The notes beneath the pieces were generated by a model, which was given only the letters and a program-made list of their open reading frames with translations, was not told where the DNA came from and did not search any database. From the NCBI GenBank assembly GCA_903813345.2, contig CAIIXF020000002.1, forward strand, positions 22,768,455 through 22,832,454: a stretch of 64,000 bases of DNA. The letters are read 5' to 3'. Within the stretch, counting starts at the first letter, position 1. Every line of letters starts with the position of its first letter. Positions 35,623 to 48,684 of this stretch are shown piece by piece. The stretch comes from Owenia fusiformis. Its lineage: Eukaryota; Annelida; Polychaeta; Sabellida; Oweniidae. Both the position numbers and the translations under genes were made by a program.

Positions 35623-36304
35623 TGAATTCACTATTTTTGAACAAAAAGTCCTTCAAAAACCACTTTTTGAATTAAAAAAAAAGTTTCACACTTTGATAAC
35701 ATTGGGTAAGATGTAAGCCAAAGTGGTTTAAACTTTATATGGGGCTTTTAAGTTGATTTTGTTCATTCAGAATAAGTTAAGTTAATTTGGTTCATAATTA
35801 TTTCTTAGTCATAGAATTCCTGGTGTATGATGATCATGGAACTGTACCAAAGCTGTTCTCCTTCTTGCGTTATTTGATGTAAAAATTATTAATGTTGACC
35901 GTTTACTAAGACGGGCCCTCGGGGATGGGCCTATGATCCCGGGCCTGTGATTTCATTTTTTTTAAACAAATCAATAACTTTCAATAAATACAACACTACA
36001 TGACTAGAACACCATATTATACAACTAAAATTTTAAATAAGAATGTCACGTGACGTTCGCATCACATATCGTGGAACTTGTCGTGAGTTGCGAATTTGTA
36101 AGACAGACTTACGATTTTTATGGAAACGGATCTGTCGTAAGTCTACGACAGTCGTAAGTTTGTCGTAACTTTCCCCATTCCTACGACTGTCGTGGAGTTA
36201 CGATATCGTAAGTCAACGACATTTTTGGAAACGACCCCCAGGGCAGAATTAAGAAACATTTAAACCAACAGCTTTTTTTATTTAAGTAAAGAAAAGTCTA
36301 TTGT

Positions 36305-36355
36305 TCTCATGGTGATGTCATAATTTCATGGTGATGTCATAATTTTATGGTGACA
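36305..36355. repeat. 19-bp repeat, 3 units
   Basis: catggtgatgtcataattt repeats, with the last unit changed to atggtgaca. Confidence 0.8.
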
Positions 36356-37067
36356 ACAATAGATTGTGGAATCCTAACTTTACGATTGGTCCTGGTAATG
36401 TGTACCTGACTAATCTTAGATTTTTATCACAAAGTCCACTGTGGTAAGCCACACCTTCTCCATCTCTGTCCTTCTGGATATCTTCGATGTACATTGAGAG
36501 AGATGCTATGGACCTCAGAATGCGCAAGTCTGTTTAGGGTTGTTTTTTGTACAAAGGCCATGAGACAGACAGGCTGAAGCCATATACCGATTGAATTAGT
36601 TACAAACGTTAGAATATGTTTATCAAATCTCTAAATGCTAATTGTATGAGAAATCAATGGAGTTTAATCAAGAAGTTCTCTTTACAAAATGTGGCGTGTA
36701 TTCTAATTTGGTCATCTGTGAGCAAATGGTTCAATCTATTGCCAGTTTTGATTAAATGCGCTTCACAAATTGGTCCATACAACCTCATTTAGAGTTCTCT
36801 ATGGAGAATATTGAAAATGTCAGGCTGATATCCTATTATTGATGTGTCATTTTGTCAGATTACGTTTTATTTATTTCTAATGAAGAAATATGGCGTTAAA
36901 TTGTACGATTTGCAAAGATTGAAACTTCAGCTATACTATTGTGGCTTAGACGAATGAGATCATGTCCAAATACTCTCAAACGATGAATTAGATATGAACT
37001 GTTCACTATTACTCAACGATGAACTATTTTTTGAACTGTAATATCATTTTTCAGACATGTGACTAAA

Positions 37068-37253
37068 CTTGCATTCGCAAATGCAACTAACGCCTGTCGG
37101 CTACCGGATTAACCTACTATTTTATGGGTAACTCATTTAGATATGAATAGTACCTGCCACTATTCCATTCATATTTAAATGAGTTGGTCAGATGCAGAAA
37201 ATAGTAGGTTAATCTGGTAGCCAACAGGCATTAGTTGTATTCACGAATGCAAG
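37068..37253. mobile_element. 186-bp hairpin MITE
   Basis: cttgcattcgcaaatgcaac pairs with gttgtattcacgaatgcaag, and ggattaacctactatttt with aaaatagtaggttaatct. A short spacer with two attcatat motifs closes the loop. Confidence 0.85.
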
Positions 37254-38185
37254 GATAGTTTCGTTCCTGACGCCTTATGATCAATATTGTGATGCCATTT
37301 CAAGGTTAGGCTGAAACCAAGTCAGCTTAGCGCAAAACTTATCCACATGCACATCTTTTTTGTAAATTTTCATGTTTTGAAGAGAGTCAAATTGTTGAAT
37401 TGCAAAATTTGGAATTGATTTATATGATTTATCAGTTCGTGAACTTGGCGCATAAATCCTAAATGTTTTTGAAGAGAGCTAGAGTCGAATCTTTGAATTG
37501 CAAAATTATGAATGAATTCATGTGATATCAGTTGGTCTCATGAACTTGATGTAAATGCTACGTTCAGAGACAATGCTGAATTCTACTTGGCAACAATCCC
37601 AAGCGATGTTTAGTTCATAATTGTTTTTGTAATCTGAAATCTTCAAGAGACATGACGTGTCTGACCAACAGAAATTTCATTTTACGGGAAAGCTATTTCC
37701 ATTTATGTAGATTACTCAGCTAATTTTCTAGGTTGAGAAAAGAGCGTACAATTCTTGAGGACATCTAGATGGAGAAATGTAAATACTGCTTAGTTGATGC
37801 TATTGTGAATATAAAATAGCAATTTCCAAAGCAAATAGACATACGGATCCATTTACTTTATTTCCACTTTTCTAATTAACTTTTTTTGTAGAATCTAAAT
37901 TCTATTCTAAAGGAAACTCACAAGGTAAATCAGTTAGAGTTGAGTATTTAATTAGAGGGATCGCATCTTGTATTTTAATCCGTTTTAACCATTCTTTGTT
38001 GGAATTAACCATTTCTCTTTAGAAATACTCTTCCTAGGGTAGTCCCTACTCTTAGGTAGGGATGTTGCGGTTTCCAGATATTGTCTCGTCCCTCTGGACT
38101 TTGGTCTCGAGACGGAATTGGATAAACCCCATATAGTGACGATTTTTATTAAAAGATATAATTCTTTGATAGCAATTAATGTTTT

Positions 38186-38240
38186 TATGTCACCACCATA
38201 AGTCTCCCACTTTTTTAGATGGTGTTCGGCATACGGCTGA
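38186..38240 (+). mobile_element. TGTCACCACC-family element, copy 6 (3' truncated)
   Basis: tatgtcaccaccataagt, ctcccacttttttag and tgttcggcatacgg match the 5' half only. Confidence 0.6.
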
Positions 38241-38518
38241 ACTAATTTAGAGTGATATAATGTTATACCCTAATTTGATATCATTATCTGTGATTGTATC
38301 CCATAGGTCCCTTATACTAGTGTAATGAACCAAAGATATCCTCAGGGAAAAGAACAAACTAATGAACATACTGTACTGATTGTTTGTTATATAAACTATA
38401 GTAACAAGCAAGATAAAGACATGAAGGAAATTATGCCAAATTCAGTGCCCCATATGGGATTTGAAATCTATAGGATTTAAACCTGGCACCTCTCAGTCAA
38501 GTCATTAGTAATCTTGTA

Positions 38519-38812
38519 GATGTGACTGCTTTGATTGTCCCCCCCCCCGGTTTAGAATACTAATATTAATGTATTGATACTATAAGCATATAAGCATTTA
38601 ATTTATCACTATAATTATGATGTGACTGCTTTGATTGTCCCCCCTGTTTAGAATACTAATATTAATGTATTGATACTATAAGCATATAAGCATTTAATTT
38701 ATCACTATAATTATGATGTGACTGCTTTGATTGTCCCCCCGGTTTAGAATACTAATATTAATGTATTGATACTATAAGCATATAAGCATTTAATTTATCA
38801 CTATAATTGTTC
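38519..38812. repeat. ~96-bp tandem repeat, 3 units
   Basis: gatgtgactgctttgattgt, a C run of variable length, then gtttagaatactaatatt and catataagcatttaattt. Copies differ mainly in the C-run length. Confidence 0.95.
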
Positions 38813-39944
38813 ACCAAGATGCAGGACCCCGAGGCCCGGAGCCTATTTGTAATTCCAAAGGTCGAGGAAGTTCTCTTAAAAAAGGAAATGAAACTATTGA
38901 GAAGTGTAAATAATAGCGCAGAGGGATCCCAAACATCTCAAAAATCATTTCATATACGGAACTAGACGAGGGAGCTTATTGCTATATGCTATAGACTGGC
39001 AATAGGGCTTCATTAAACATTTGTTCATTTGCTTTGATCATATGCTTATCCCACTCAATTTCCCCATGAAATTGAATAAAATTTCTGATTGCAAGGCAAT
39101 GTATATAGAACTTCCTCTCTTTTTGGATCTATTATGAACTAAAAGACATTACCACTGCAACATTTTACTTAATGTGCTATGCTCATCAGGTATTAAAAAG
39201 GTAGTTGATCTCTTAAAGATGCCTTCCTTTGAGGCATTCCTTTAAAACGGAATATTAGATCATTTTGCCATTTTTAGCTAGCCAATTACGCTGATACTGC
39301 ATTATTGAAGATTCTGCTTAGAGGGAATGTTCCAAATTGCCTAGAATGCGTTTGGGTGAACGAGCCCACAGAGAGGGAATGATATTCAATCTGTGTAATT
39401 TCTCAAAGGACTTCAAGCTAATTTGGATAATGGACAAGGGAAGACCTCACACTGAAGTCTTAATAGGAATTTCTTCATGTGTTTGTTTTATATCTCTGCG
39501 ATTTGTTTCTCTTTGACTGGTTCACGCTTTGGTGTTCCTTTTCTATCTGCATTTTATAAAATTCATTTTGGACTTTACTCCTATGACACTTGTGTTTTTA
39601 TTAAACTTAAGTTTATCCTCTTTGTTCATATCTTTTTAAAATTTCTTACTTCACCCCTGTGTTTGAGAGTACCTTTGTTCTTTAGTGTCTTTGTTCGATG
39701 GTACCACCTTTGATTTTATAATTTTCATCTACTTTATCTCAGTGTTTGATAGAGGCCTCTTGAATCTTGTTTTGAATTATCATAATTAATAGCTTTCACA
39801 TTTTTATATGGATATTTATACATTATGGTAGAATCTAATACATAGTTAGTTAGAAAACAAAATATCTTTAATTCAAGTAGAATTGAAGTGACATTATCTT
39901 AAAACATTTTCAACTTTTCTAGAGTGTGCTCTTTTTGTTAGAGT

Positions 39945-40977
39945 GTGGAAATACCTTAATGAGAAAGACAAAATGAGCATTATAAATACCTTAATGGGAA
40001 AGACCAAAGGAGCTTTAAATAGAACATTCTTAATGAGAAAGGCCAACAAGAGTTTTATATGGAACAACCTTTTGAATGAGAAAGGTTAAAAGAGATTTAT
40101 GTGGAACTACCTCAATGAGAAAGACCAAATGAGCTCTATGCGGAACTACCTTAATGAAAAAAGCCAAAAGAGCTTCATGTGGAACCACCTTAATGAGAAA
40201 GACAAAAAGAGCTTTATATAGAACAACCTAAATGAGAAAGGTCAACAGGAGCTTTATATGGAACAACCTTTTGAATGAGAAAGGCTAAAGGAGCTTTATA
40301 TGAAACTACCTCAATGAGAAGGGCCAAAAGAGCTTTATACGGAACTAACTAAATGAGAAAGGTCAACAGGAGCTTTATATGGAACAACCTTTTAAATGAG
40401 AAAGGCTAAAAGAGCTTTATATGGCACAACCTCAATGACAAAGGCTAAAAGAGCTTTATATGGAACTACCTTAATGAGATAGGCCAGAAGAGCTTTATAT
40501 GGAATTTCCTTAAAGAGAAAAGACCAAAGTACCTTCATATAGAACTACCTTAATGAGAAAGACCAGCTTTATATGGAACTTACTTAATGAGAGAAAGACC
40601 AAAAGAGCTTTATATTGAACAACCTCAATGAGAAAGGCCAAAAGAGCTTTATATGGAACTACCTTAATGAGAAAGACCAAAAGAGCTTGATGTGCAACTG
40701 CCTGAATGAGAAAGACCAAAAGAGCTTAATGTGGAACTAGCTTAATGAGAAAAATGAAAGGAATTGTGGAACTACCTTAATGAGAAAAATAAAAGGAGCG
40801 ACATGTAGAGCTTTATATGGAACTTCCTTAAAGAGAAAGACCAAAATACCTTCATATAGAACTACCTTAATGAGAAAGACCAAAAGAGCTTTATATGGAA
40901 CTACCTTAATGAGAAAGGCCAAAAGAGCTTTATATGGAACTACCTTAATGAGAAAGACCAAAAGAGCTTTATATGCA
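39945..40977. repeat. 39-bp minisatellite, about 26 units
   Basis: accttaatgagaaagaccaa then aagagctttatatggaact repeats with substitutions and some 40-bp units. Its length (three times thirteen) leaves long minus-strand frames such as VFLIKVVPYKALL, which are artefacts. Confidence 0.95.
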
Positions 40978-40999
40978 AGGCTGAGTTGGATAAGGGTAT

Positions 41000-43900
41000 T
41001 GTGGGAGTCATGTTATTAGAGAACATGGTTAGATGAGTCTTTTAGTATCTGACGGGATAAACCTCTTAAGAAGATGATCACTCTCTTATATTTCCTTAAA
41101 TAATACATCCCAAAATAACCTCATTATGTTAGGTTGAGCCATTATAGATTTTTGCGCCGCAGTATTGTGAAATTACAATACTTGACCCGTTTGACATATT
41201 CTGTTTTATGAGGGTCATTCAAAAAGTCTTGAATGAAAGATTCTCGATAGACAATTTTTTATTATTTTTACATGAAATACAGTTTGATATTATAAAATAT
41301 ATATTCACCCTTCTGGCATATATATGAGATTTCAGGACCACTAGATGTTGTACTTTCTGAGATACACTGACTATGACAATTTCGTCAATTTGGATAAATG
41401 GGACCATCGTTTCTTGAAAAATAAAAATATAGCTGCAAACTTTGGGGGCTGTAGGGAGGGGTAAAATTATGTTTAAAAAATTGAAAAAGTGTAATAATGG
41501 ACCACCCTGAGAATATACATCATGTGGTTTAACCAGTTTTAAATTGTGATCAATCAGGAGATATACAAATCCTCCCTCAAGATAAACCCTGTATCTAAAA
41601 CCTCACATTACATAACCTTTAATTTTGTAAATGATTTTATGACAAATGATTTGATCACATTATTATAAGGACATGCTTGTGAGAAGAACATATGGGAATA
41701 GAGGGTTGTACGTCATGTCGTCATGTCAACTGATAATATGTCTTAACTGAAAATTTTGTTGAGTCACTTTTTTCTCGTATAAAATTTCTTTGAATATGAA
41801 AATAATTAAATTTTGTAATTTATACACAAATAAATTGACATATTGTTGAAATATTATTTATTTCTGGATTTGTGGAATGTTTTTTTTTGTGAAAATCATT
41901 GATATTTTTCTGTGACAAATATTTGAGGGATTCGCTTTATGTTACAGCATTGATCGAGTTAAGCGCTTGAGATAATTTCAGTGTAAAAATCTAGTGACAT
42001 TGAAGTAACCCACGCGATTTGTGATTGAATGAAATATTGCATGAAATTTTGGTTATTTTTAGGTTCTCATATTAATTTAAAACAAGACGGAATAGATTAG
42101 GACTTTTTCAAAGTTCGATAAAAAGAGTCGAATTTACTGTACTGTAGCGGGTATAGATTTGTCAAAGAACTATGTAACATTGTACAATAAGGAAACCTAC
42201 AAATTCTATCTAAGAGAGTGAGTGTTTGGATGATATGTGGTTTTACTGTGATTTCAGCCTGATCTGTTGCCAGTAGTAACAAACTTTGTCGAAAAAATAG
42301 TGGTTGGTACTCTGAAGTCATATCCTAGTCATGTTAGAGAAAAAAGAATGCTTTTTTATTCCATATTCAGTTCTTTTTGTCATACACTTTAGATAATAAC
42401 TTTCAAAAAACCTTCAGCGTGGATTATTATGTTACTTTTTACAATTGAGTTTAGAAGCATATTATTTTGATGATTTGGTAAAATTCTCCCAAAAGATGAT
42501 ATTTTTCCAATGGTTAGAAATACCATTTCAATTTTTACATGATATCCTATGAATATACTGAAGAATGATAATTTTCATTTCATAATAAAAGTAATCAGTT
42601 ATTAAAGAGTATTCAGAAACTGGAAAGAAAATACTGAGTGTAAAATTACTAAAGCATGAATGAAATCCATACGACAGACGCAGGAATATTGTTCCATTAC
42701 GCTTGTGTAATTCTAGAAAATACTTCAGACAATCAGACAAAACAATAATGACATTAATATCTCAAGCGTTACTATCATGTTTTACATTGAGTAACTCAAT
42801 TGTGTATCTTTTTCTATTATAGGTATTGATAATCTTTATTCTGAAAATAAACATTTTTAGTTGATATTGTATTTATTATTAAACTACATTTATGCCCCTG
42901 CTCTCAGGGGATGCGTTGGTAGTTACTAATGTTTCAATTCAAGATGGGCGCCATAGTCATGCTTTTTATCTTATTCATCATCATCATTAGGACGTAGTGG
43001 ACCAAGCCAGTGATGTCGTCCTCTCATATTGTTAAGTTATATAACTCAAAATTCTAATATATACCAATGACATCATAATTTGAACCACCAACAAAAACTA
43101 CAATCCAATACACCCTGTATTTTAATGGTTGATCATTCGAGATTCCCATATATTGTGCAATGATAAAATATTCATGCTTTTGCCCCAACTGCTCTTACGT
43201 TGTGAGACAATCCAATGTAGAATCTTATTTCAGTTTTGTGAGTCTCAAGATGACATTTATTTATGAAAACGTATCAAGACAGTCATTACACAAAATCAAA
43301 TTGCTTTGACGAAGACAAATTACCATAATCGCCAAATTTACTGCCCATCCCCTACAATAACCAATTATTGCGTCACCAATAAATAAGAACACAGAGTAAT
43401 AATCAAAGATGGCAGAAATGTGAAAAAGAGGAATATACTAAAAACCCTTCACCCTGCACCTTCGACCTATGACCTACGACTTACTGGGTGTCAAGAATTT
43501 TTAGGAATATTTAAAAACCCTTCAACCTTTGACAGGGTACTTATACAGAGAACAAATATTAGATCTTCCAATATGCATGTATTTATACCTACAAGAACTG
43601 TAGCATAATTTGGTTTCAACAAGAACTCATGAGCAAGCCTAGAAATTGAGATATTTGATATGAGAAATCGATCATCCAAATCATGTTTTATTTGAGATGA
43701 AATGAATAACCTCTTATATCATTGTTGATTTATTATAGTATGTATTACACGGAGAAGCTACTGATGTCATACAGCTAGGATTATTAAGGCTTCTTTTCTA
43801 GTCTAGTCTAAAAAAAGACTTTCTGAGTGATCTGCCGATGATGGTGGTTGTATTGAACAGGGTGCAACTTTAAGTAAGATCTTAGAGGTCGCTCTATCTT

Positions 43901-44068
43901 TATTTCTGGAAGTTTCTATCTGATATTCCGGTGTTCCTATCCTTTAAAGAGACAATTTTTCCAAACTTGTCTATTTCATCATTATGAAATCATTAATTAG
44001 TATAGTTAGTTAATTAGTGTAGTTCTGAGTCAATTTGTATAGTTATTTAATGTAGTTCTGTTTTATTT
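41000..44068. other. No gene recognised
   Basis: Around 41209 tatgagggtcattcaaaaag resembles a mariner-type end, but I found no partner. The rest is AT-rich unique DNA. Confidence 0.45.
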
Positions 44069-44213
44069 TATCACCACCAAAAGTGTTGACATATTGATAT
44101 AGTCTCCAACTTTTTTGTGGAGATTGTTCGGCATCTGTAACATGGTGTCTGTAACAAATTACGGCATCTGTTACAAATCCCAGGTGGTGATATTTTGCAC
44201 GTTACCCTTGTTT
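44069..44213 (+). mobile_element. TGTCACCACC-family element, copy 7
   Basis: tatcaccaccaaaagtg, ccaacttttttgtggag, three catctgtaaca-type units, then caggtggtgatattttgc. The core is a variable repeat of the ctgtaac motif itself. Confidence 0.7.
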
Positions 44214-45098
44214 AATTAGTGGTATATCTGTGTTAAGCATATATAACTCTCGTGACAATGTCATTTATTGAAGATTTTAGGAGTTTTTGAAAGATTTCCT
44301 GACTAGTTGTCTGAGGCAATTCTTTTCCACTATTTATTTCTTCCCTTAGGTAATTGGTCTTGACAGCATTAACTTTCATTTCGCATTCTTCCAAGTGCAA
44401 ATCCATTTGGAGACTTCCTTCATTAGCATGTCGCATGACAAGGGATGTTGAAGCCAGATTTCACAAATGGCAAAAGTTCAATAATACTTTGGAAAAAAGC
44501 TATTAGACTAGTGTAAATAAATGATATGTTAAGTAAGGCTGTTGTAAATAACAGATATGCTGAGTTAGGCTAGTAGTGCTGTCCCCAGCTCCGATTTCGG
44601 TGATCGGCTAGTAAAAAAGGTTTGAGGGTATCATTTTGTTCCAGACACTCTCTAGAGTAAATTATCCTAACTTGAGTAAAAATGTGTGGTAAGTAAATTC
44701 GCTATGGGCAGTTAAAGAGGCGCCATCTATTCATTTTAAAACAGGGGGTAGGGGTATAAAATAATTTTTAACACATCTTAATAGTAAAATGACATTGAAA
44801 TACTAATAAAATCTTATCAAAAACATTATTTACAATCAGTATGAATTTTTTTGTGTGAATTAGGGTGAAAATAAGGGCATATTTTGAAATTCACTACAGG
44901 GGCGCCACCTATTTTCATACTTCTACCACGTGTAATAACTTATTTTAGATTCGTTAAGGTACGAAATGTACTGAAAAAATTCATTCTGAAGGACCTATAT
45001 ATGTTCATACCACATACTTAAAATTGGATCAATTGCTTATGTACTGGCGGAGAAAAAAATTCTTGAAATTTAAAATTTTGGCATCATGCAGGATAGGG

Positions 45099-46140
45099 GT
45101 GACCATATCTCACATGATTAACTTCCAAAATATGGAGCATATGTATCTCAAATGTACTCAAAATGGTGTATGTACTCTTGCTTTGTCATAATATTACTAA
45201 TAAGAAGTAGAAAAATGATTGTACATTTTAAAAAATATTAATTCTCATTTTGGCTTCTGAGGTCCCAGGGGTGACCATATCTCACCTTAATAACTTCCAA
45301 AATATGGAGCATATGTATCTCAAATGTACTCAAAATGGTGTATGTACTCTTGCTTTGTCATAATATTACTAATAAGAAGTAGAAAAATGATTGTACATTT
45401 TAAAAAATATTGATTCTCATTTTGGCTTCTGACGTCCCAGGGGTGACCATATCTCACCTTAATAACTTCCAAAATATGGAGCTTATGTATCTCAAATGTA
45501 CTCAAAATGGTGTATGTACTCTTGATTTGTCATAATATTACTAATAAGAAGTAGAAAAATGATTGTACATTTTAGAAAATATTGATTCTCATTTTGGCTT
45601 CTGATGTCCCAGGGGTGACCATATCTCACCTTAATAACTTCCAAAATATGGAGCATATGTATCTCAAATGTACTAAAAATGGTGAATGTACTCTTGCTTT
45701 GTCATAATATTACTAATAAGAAGTAAAAAAAAATAATTGTACATTTAGAATAATATTGATTCTCATTTTGGCTTCTGACGTCCCAGGGGTGACCATATCT
45801 CACCTTAATAACTTCCAAAATATGGAGCATATGTATCTCAAATGTACTCAAAAAGGTGTATGTACTCTTGCTTTTTTATCATAATATTACTAATAAGAAG
45901 TAGAAAATGATTATACATTTCAAAAATTTTAATTTTAGCTTCTTACGTTCCTGGGTAATCATATCGCACCATATAATAATAATAATAACTTCTAAGATAC
46001 TGTATGTAACATATAATCCTCATCCTGTCTTTTTCATATTACTAATGAAATGTAGAAAAATGTAGCATTTTTTTATAAATTTTAATTTTAGCCTCTGGTG
46101 TCCCAGGGGCTATCTCACCTTGATAACTCTCACGATATGC
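45099..46140. repeat. 172-bp tandem units in the left arm of the giant foldback
   Basis: gtgaccatatctcac recurs at 45099, 45271, 45443, 45615 and 45789, and in decayed form near 45954 and 46107. Each unit carries aatatggagcatatg, catctcaaatgtactc-type and cataatattactaataagaa motifs. The outer units are more alike than the inner ones. Confidence 0.95.
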
Positions 46141-47269
46141 AACATATGCATCTCAAATGTGTGCTCAAAATGGTATAAATATAGTCTTGTTTTGTCATAT
46201 TTATTGAGAATCATAAAATCAACAGTTCAGAATCAATGGATTTTGACTGTCTCCTCTACAGCTACATATAATTCAGGGCAAATAATATCTGCTTTCAAAT
46301 ATTTGCATCTGCTCCCCAAACACCCTTTACAAGTACAATGGATGAGATTATTCCCTTGCATACCTTGGATCCAACATCTTTTGTAATCCATACAGGAATC
46401 CTTTTAGCCTTTCAATAGTGGGAGTACTTTACTCCATTCATGAAGTAATGGCAACTGCTAATGTAAGGTGTTAATATGTTATCCTGTGGCCTGCAATATA
46501 TGCACCTTGGATTATACACTGAATTAAGGGATTTTGAGTATGTAAAATACGGGAAAAGGAGCTCTTTGTAATGATAAATCTTTCTAGCCACATTAACATT
46601 CACTAGTTTGCATGTTTGTCATACAACATACATTGATTGTAATGAAATATTAATCTATGATTGTGATGTCCCACACTTCTAGGGTCCCAAAGAAGAGCTT
46701 AGCTTTTGGAACAATTGCATTATTCTTGGCACGGTAGGCCATACAGTGAATACAACTGTTGAGATTGGGCAATAACAATATAGCACAACATGACAAACCA
46801 TGCAAACTAGAGAATGTCAATCAGGATTAGAAGCGACTTATCGCCCTTGTAATTTAGCAGTGGGACAGTTTGGTGTATGTTTGGGCATAAATGCGCCTTT
46901 TAGGCCTAATTTTTCAGGATATTTTCAAAATTTCGGGTCAGATTTGAGGTTAAGGGGCCAATTTTGGTAAATGAGGCTAGGCTACTCACACTACTGATAG
47001 GCTACCAGTATACAAAAGATGTTGCATCCAAGGCATGCAAAAGACTTATCGTCCATTGTTCCTGTAATATAAGGAGTGTTTGGGGAGAAGATGCAAATAT
47101 TTGAAAGTAGATCTTAATGTCTCTGGACTATATGTAGCTGAAGCCTGCAGGGGAGACAGTCCAATCCATAAATTCTGAACTTCTGATTTCATGAATCTCA
47201 ATAAATATGACAAAACAAGACTATATTTATACCATTTTGGGCACGCATTTGAGATGCATATGTTGCATA

Positions 47270-47800
47270 TCGTGAGAGTTATATCAAGGTGAGATATAGT
47301 TGCCCCTGGGATGTCAGATTCGGATGCTAAAATGAAAATTTCAATTCAAAAAAGGTCTAATAATTTTTTCTACATCTCATTAATAATATTATGACAAAGC
47401 AAGACCATATGCCCCATTTTTGGTATATTTGAGTTGTATATGTTACATAATTTTAGAAGTTATTGAGGGATGTCAGAAGCTAAAATTAAAATTTTTTGAA
47501 TGTATAATCTTCTTATTAGTATAATATTATGACAAAGCAAGAGTACATACACTATTTTGAGTACATTTGAGATACATATGCTCCATATTTTGGAAGTTAT
47601 TAAGGTGAGATATGGTCACCCCTGGGACGTCAGAAGCCAAAATGAGAATTAATATTTTTTAAAATGTACAATCATTTTTCTACTTCTTATTAGTAATATT
47701 ATGACAAAGCAAGAGTACATACACCATTTTGAGTACATTTGAGATACATATGCTCCATATTTTGGAAGTTAATCATGTGAGATATGGTCACCCCTATCCT
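47270..47800. repeat. Inverted 172-bp tandem units in the right arm of the giant foldback
   Basis: gtgagatatggtcacccc and related motifs recur at about 47290, 47610 and 47780 in the opposite orientation to the left-arm units. This side has fewer units, so the arms differ in copy number. Confidence 0.9.
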
Positions 47801-48596
47801 GCATGATGCCACAATTTTAAATTTCAAGAATTTTTTTCTCCCCAGGTACAAAAGCAATTGATCCAATTTTAAGTATGTGGTATGAACATATATAGGTCCT
47901 TCAGAATGAATTTTTTCAGTACATTTCGTACCTTAACGAATCTAAAATAAGTTATTACACGTGGTAGAAGTATGAAAATAGGTGGCGCCCCTGTAGTGAA
48001 TTTCAAAATATGCCCTTATTTTCACCCTAATTCACACAAAAAAATTCATACTGATTGTAAATAATGTTTTTGATAAGATTTTATTAGTATTTCAATGTCA
48101 TTTTACTATTAAGATGTGTTAAAAATTATTTTATACCCCTACCCCCTGTTTTAAAATGAATAGATGGCGCCTCTTTAACTGCCCATAGCGAATTTACTTA
48201 CCACACATTTTTACTCAAGTTAGGATAATTTACTCTAGAGAGTGTCTGGAACAAAATGATACCCTCAAACCTTTTTTACTAGCCGATCACCGAAATCGGA
48301 GCTGGGGACAGCACTATAGGCTAAATAAGTGAAATAAATGATATGTCGAACAATATCCTCTTGTATTATTTTCCATTTTCATCATGAATGTTATCCTCCC
48401 TAATCAAATATATAGAACTAAAGTCCATTTGGCATATATACAAAAATTAAATCGAAACATACCTTACTACCTTGCAGGGGGCTATATGTTATGAAGATAT
48501 ATGGTTGATCTGTCTATATCCTGGAAATGATGATGACTATTTAGTATCTATCACATAGTTCTGTTTTAACAGAAAATGGTGAATTTATTTTTAATT

Positions 48597-48684
48597 GGCA
48601 GTTGGTATTTGGCATTTGGTGTCTGTATCAAACAATGTCTGTTCCAAATGGCAGGTGGTGACATTTTGCACGTAATGCCTTGTT
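48597..48684 (+). mobile_element. TGTCACCACC-family element, copy 8 (5' truncated)
   Basis: gcagttggtatttggcattt core, then caaatggcaggtggtgacat and cgtaatgccttg. Confidence 0.65.

Larger units (their letters stand above)
25660..36238. mobile_element. Possible 10.6-kb PIF/Harbinger-like element, hollowed out by nested insertions
   Basis: The left end GGGGTCGTTTCCAAAAATGT is mirrored at the right end, and similarity continues through tcgtagacttacgatatcg versus tcgttgacttacgatatcg. More scattered GTCGTA/TACGAC motifs fill both 200-bp ends. A 3-bp CAG flanks both ends (25657-25659 and 36239-36241), consistent with the CWG/TWA duplications of PIF/Harbinger elements. The interior contains several other elements and a LINE remnant. 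No DDE transposase was recognised. The alternative is two independent end fragments of one family in opposite orientation; the matching CAG argues mildly against that. Confidence 0.5.
44576..48314. mobile_element. 3.74-kb giant foldback element with near-identical arms
   Basis: The left end gtgctgtccccagctccgat is mirrored at 48314. I read no mismatch over roughly the outer 450 bp of the arms (44576-45030 versus 47860-48314). Further in, arms still pair but diverge: a tandem array of about 172 bp units on each side (about 6 left, about 3-4 right), then pairing through 46390 and 47000. A TA dinucleotide flanks both ends. The loop (about 46400-47000) has only a weak minus-strand 63-codon frame (46412-46603, PRCIYCRPQDN) that I do not recognise. 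Outer arm identity suggests recent insertion or ongoing arm correction. Confidence 0.9.

Noticed and set aside
38455-38515. Minus-strand ggtttaaatcctatag, B-box-like
   Set aside because: Single weak motif with no tRNA fold.
40510-40961. Repetitive VFLIKVVPYKALL minus frames as a possible membrane protein
   Set aside because: Direct product of the 39-bp minisatellite period; substitutions and 40-bp units break the frame.
41209-41420. Mariner-like end (tatgagggtcattcaaaaag) and a nearby minus frame
   Set aside because: No matching inverted end within several kb and no transposase motif; at most an isolated fragment.
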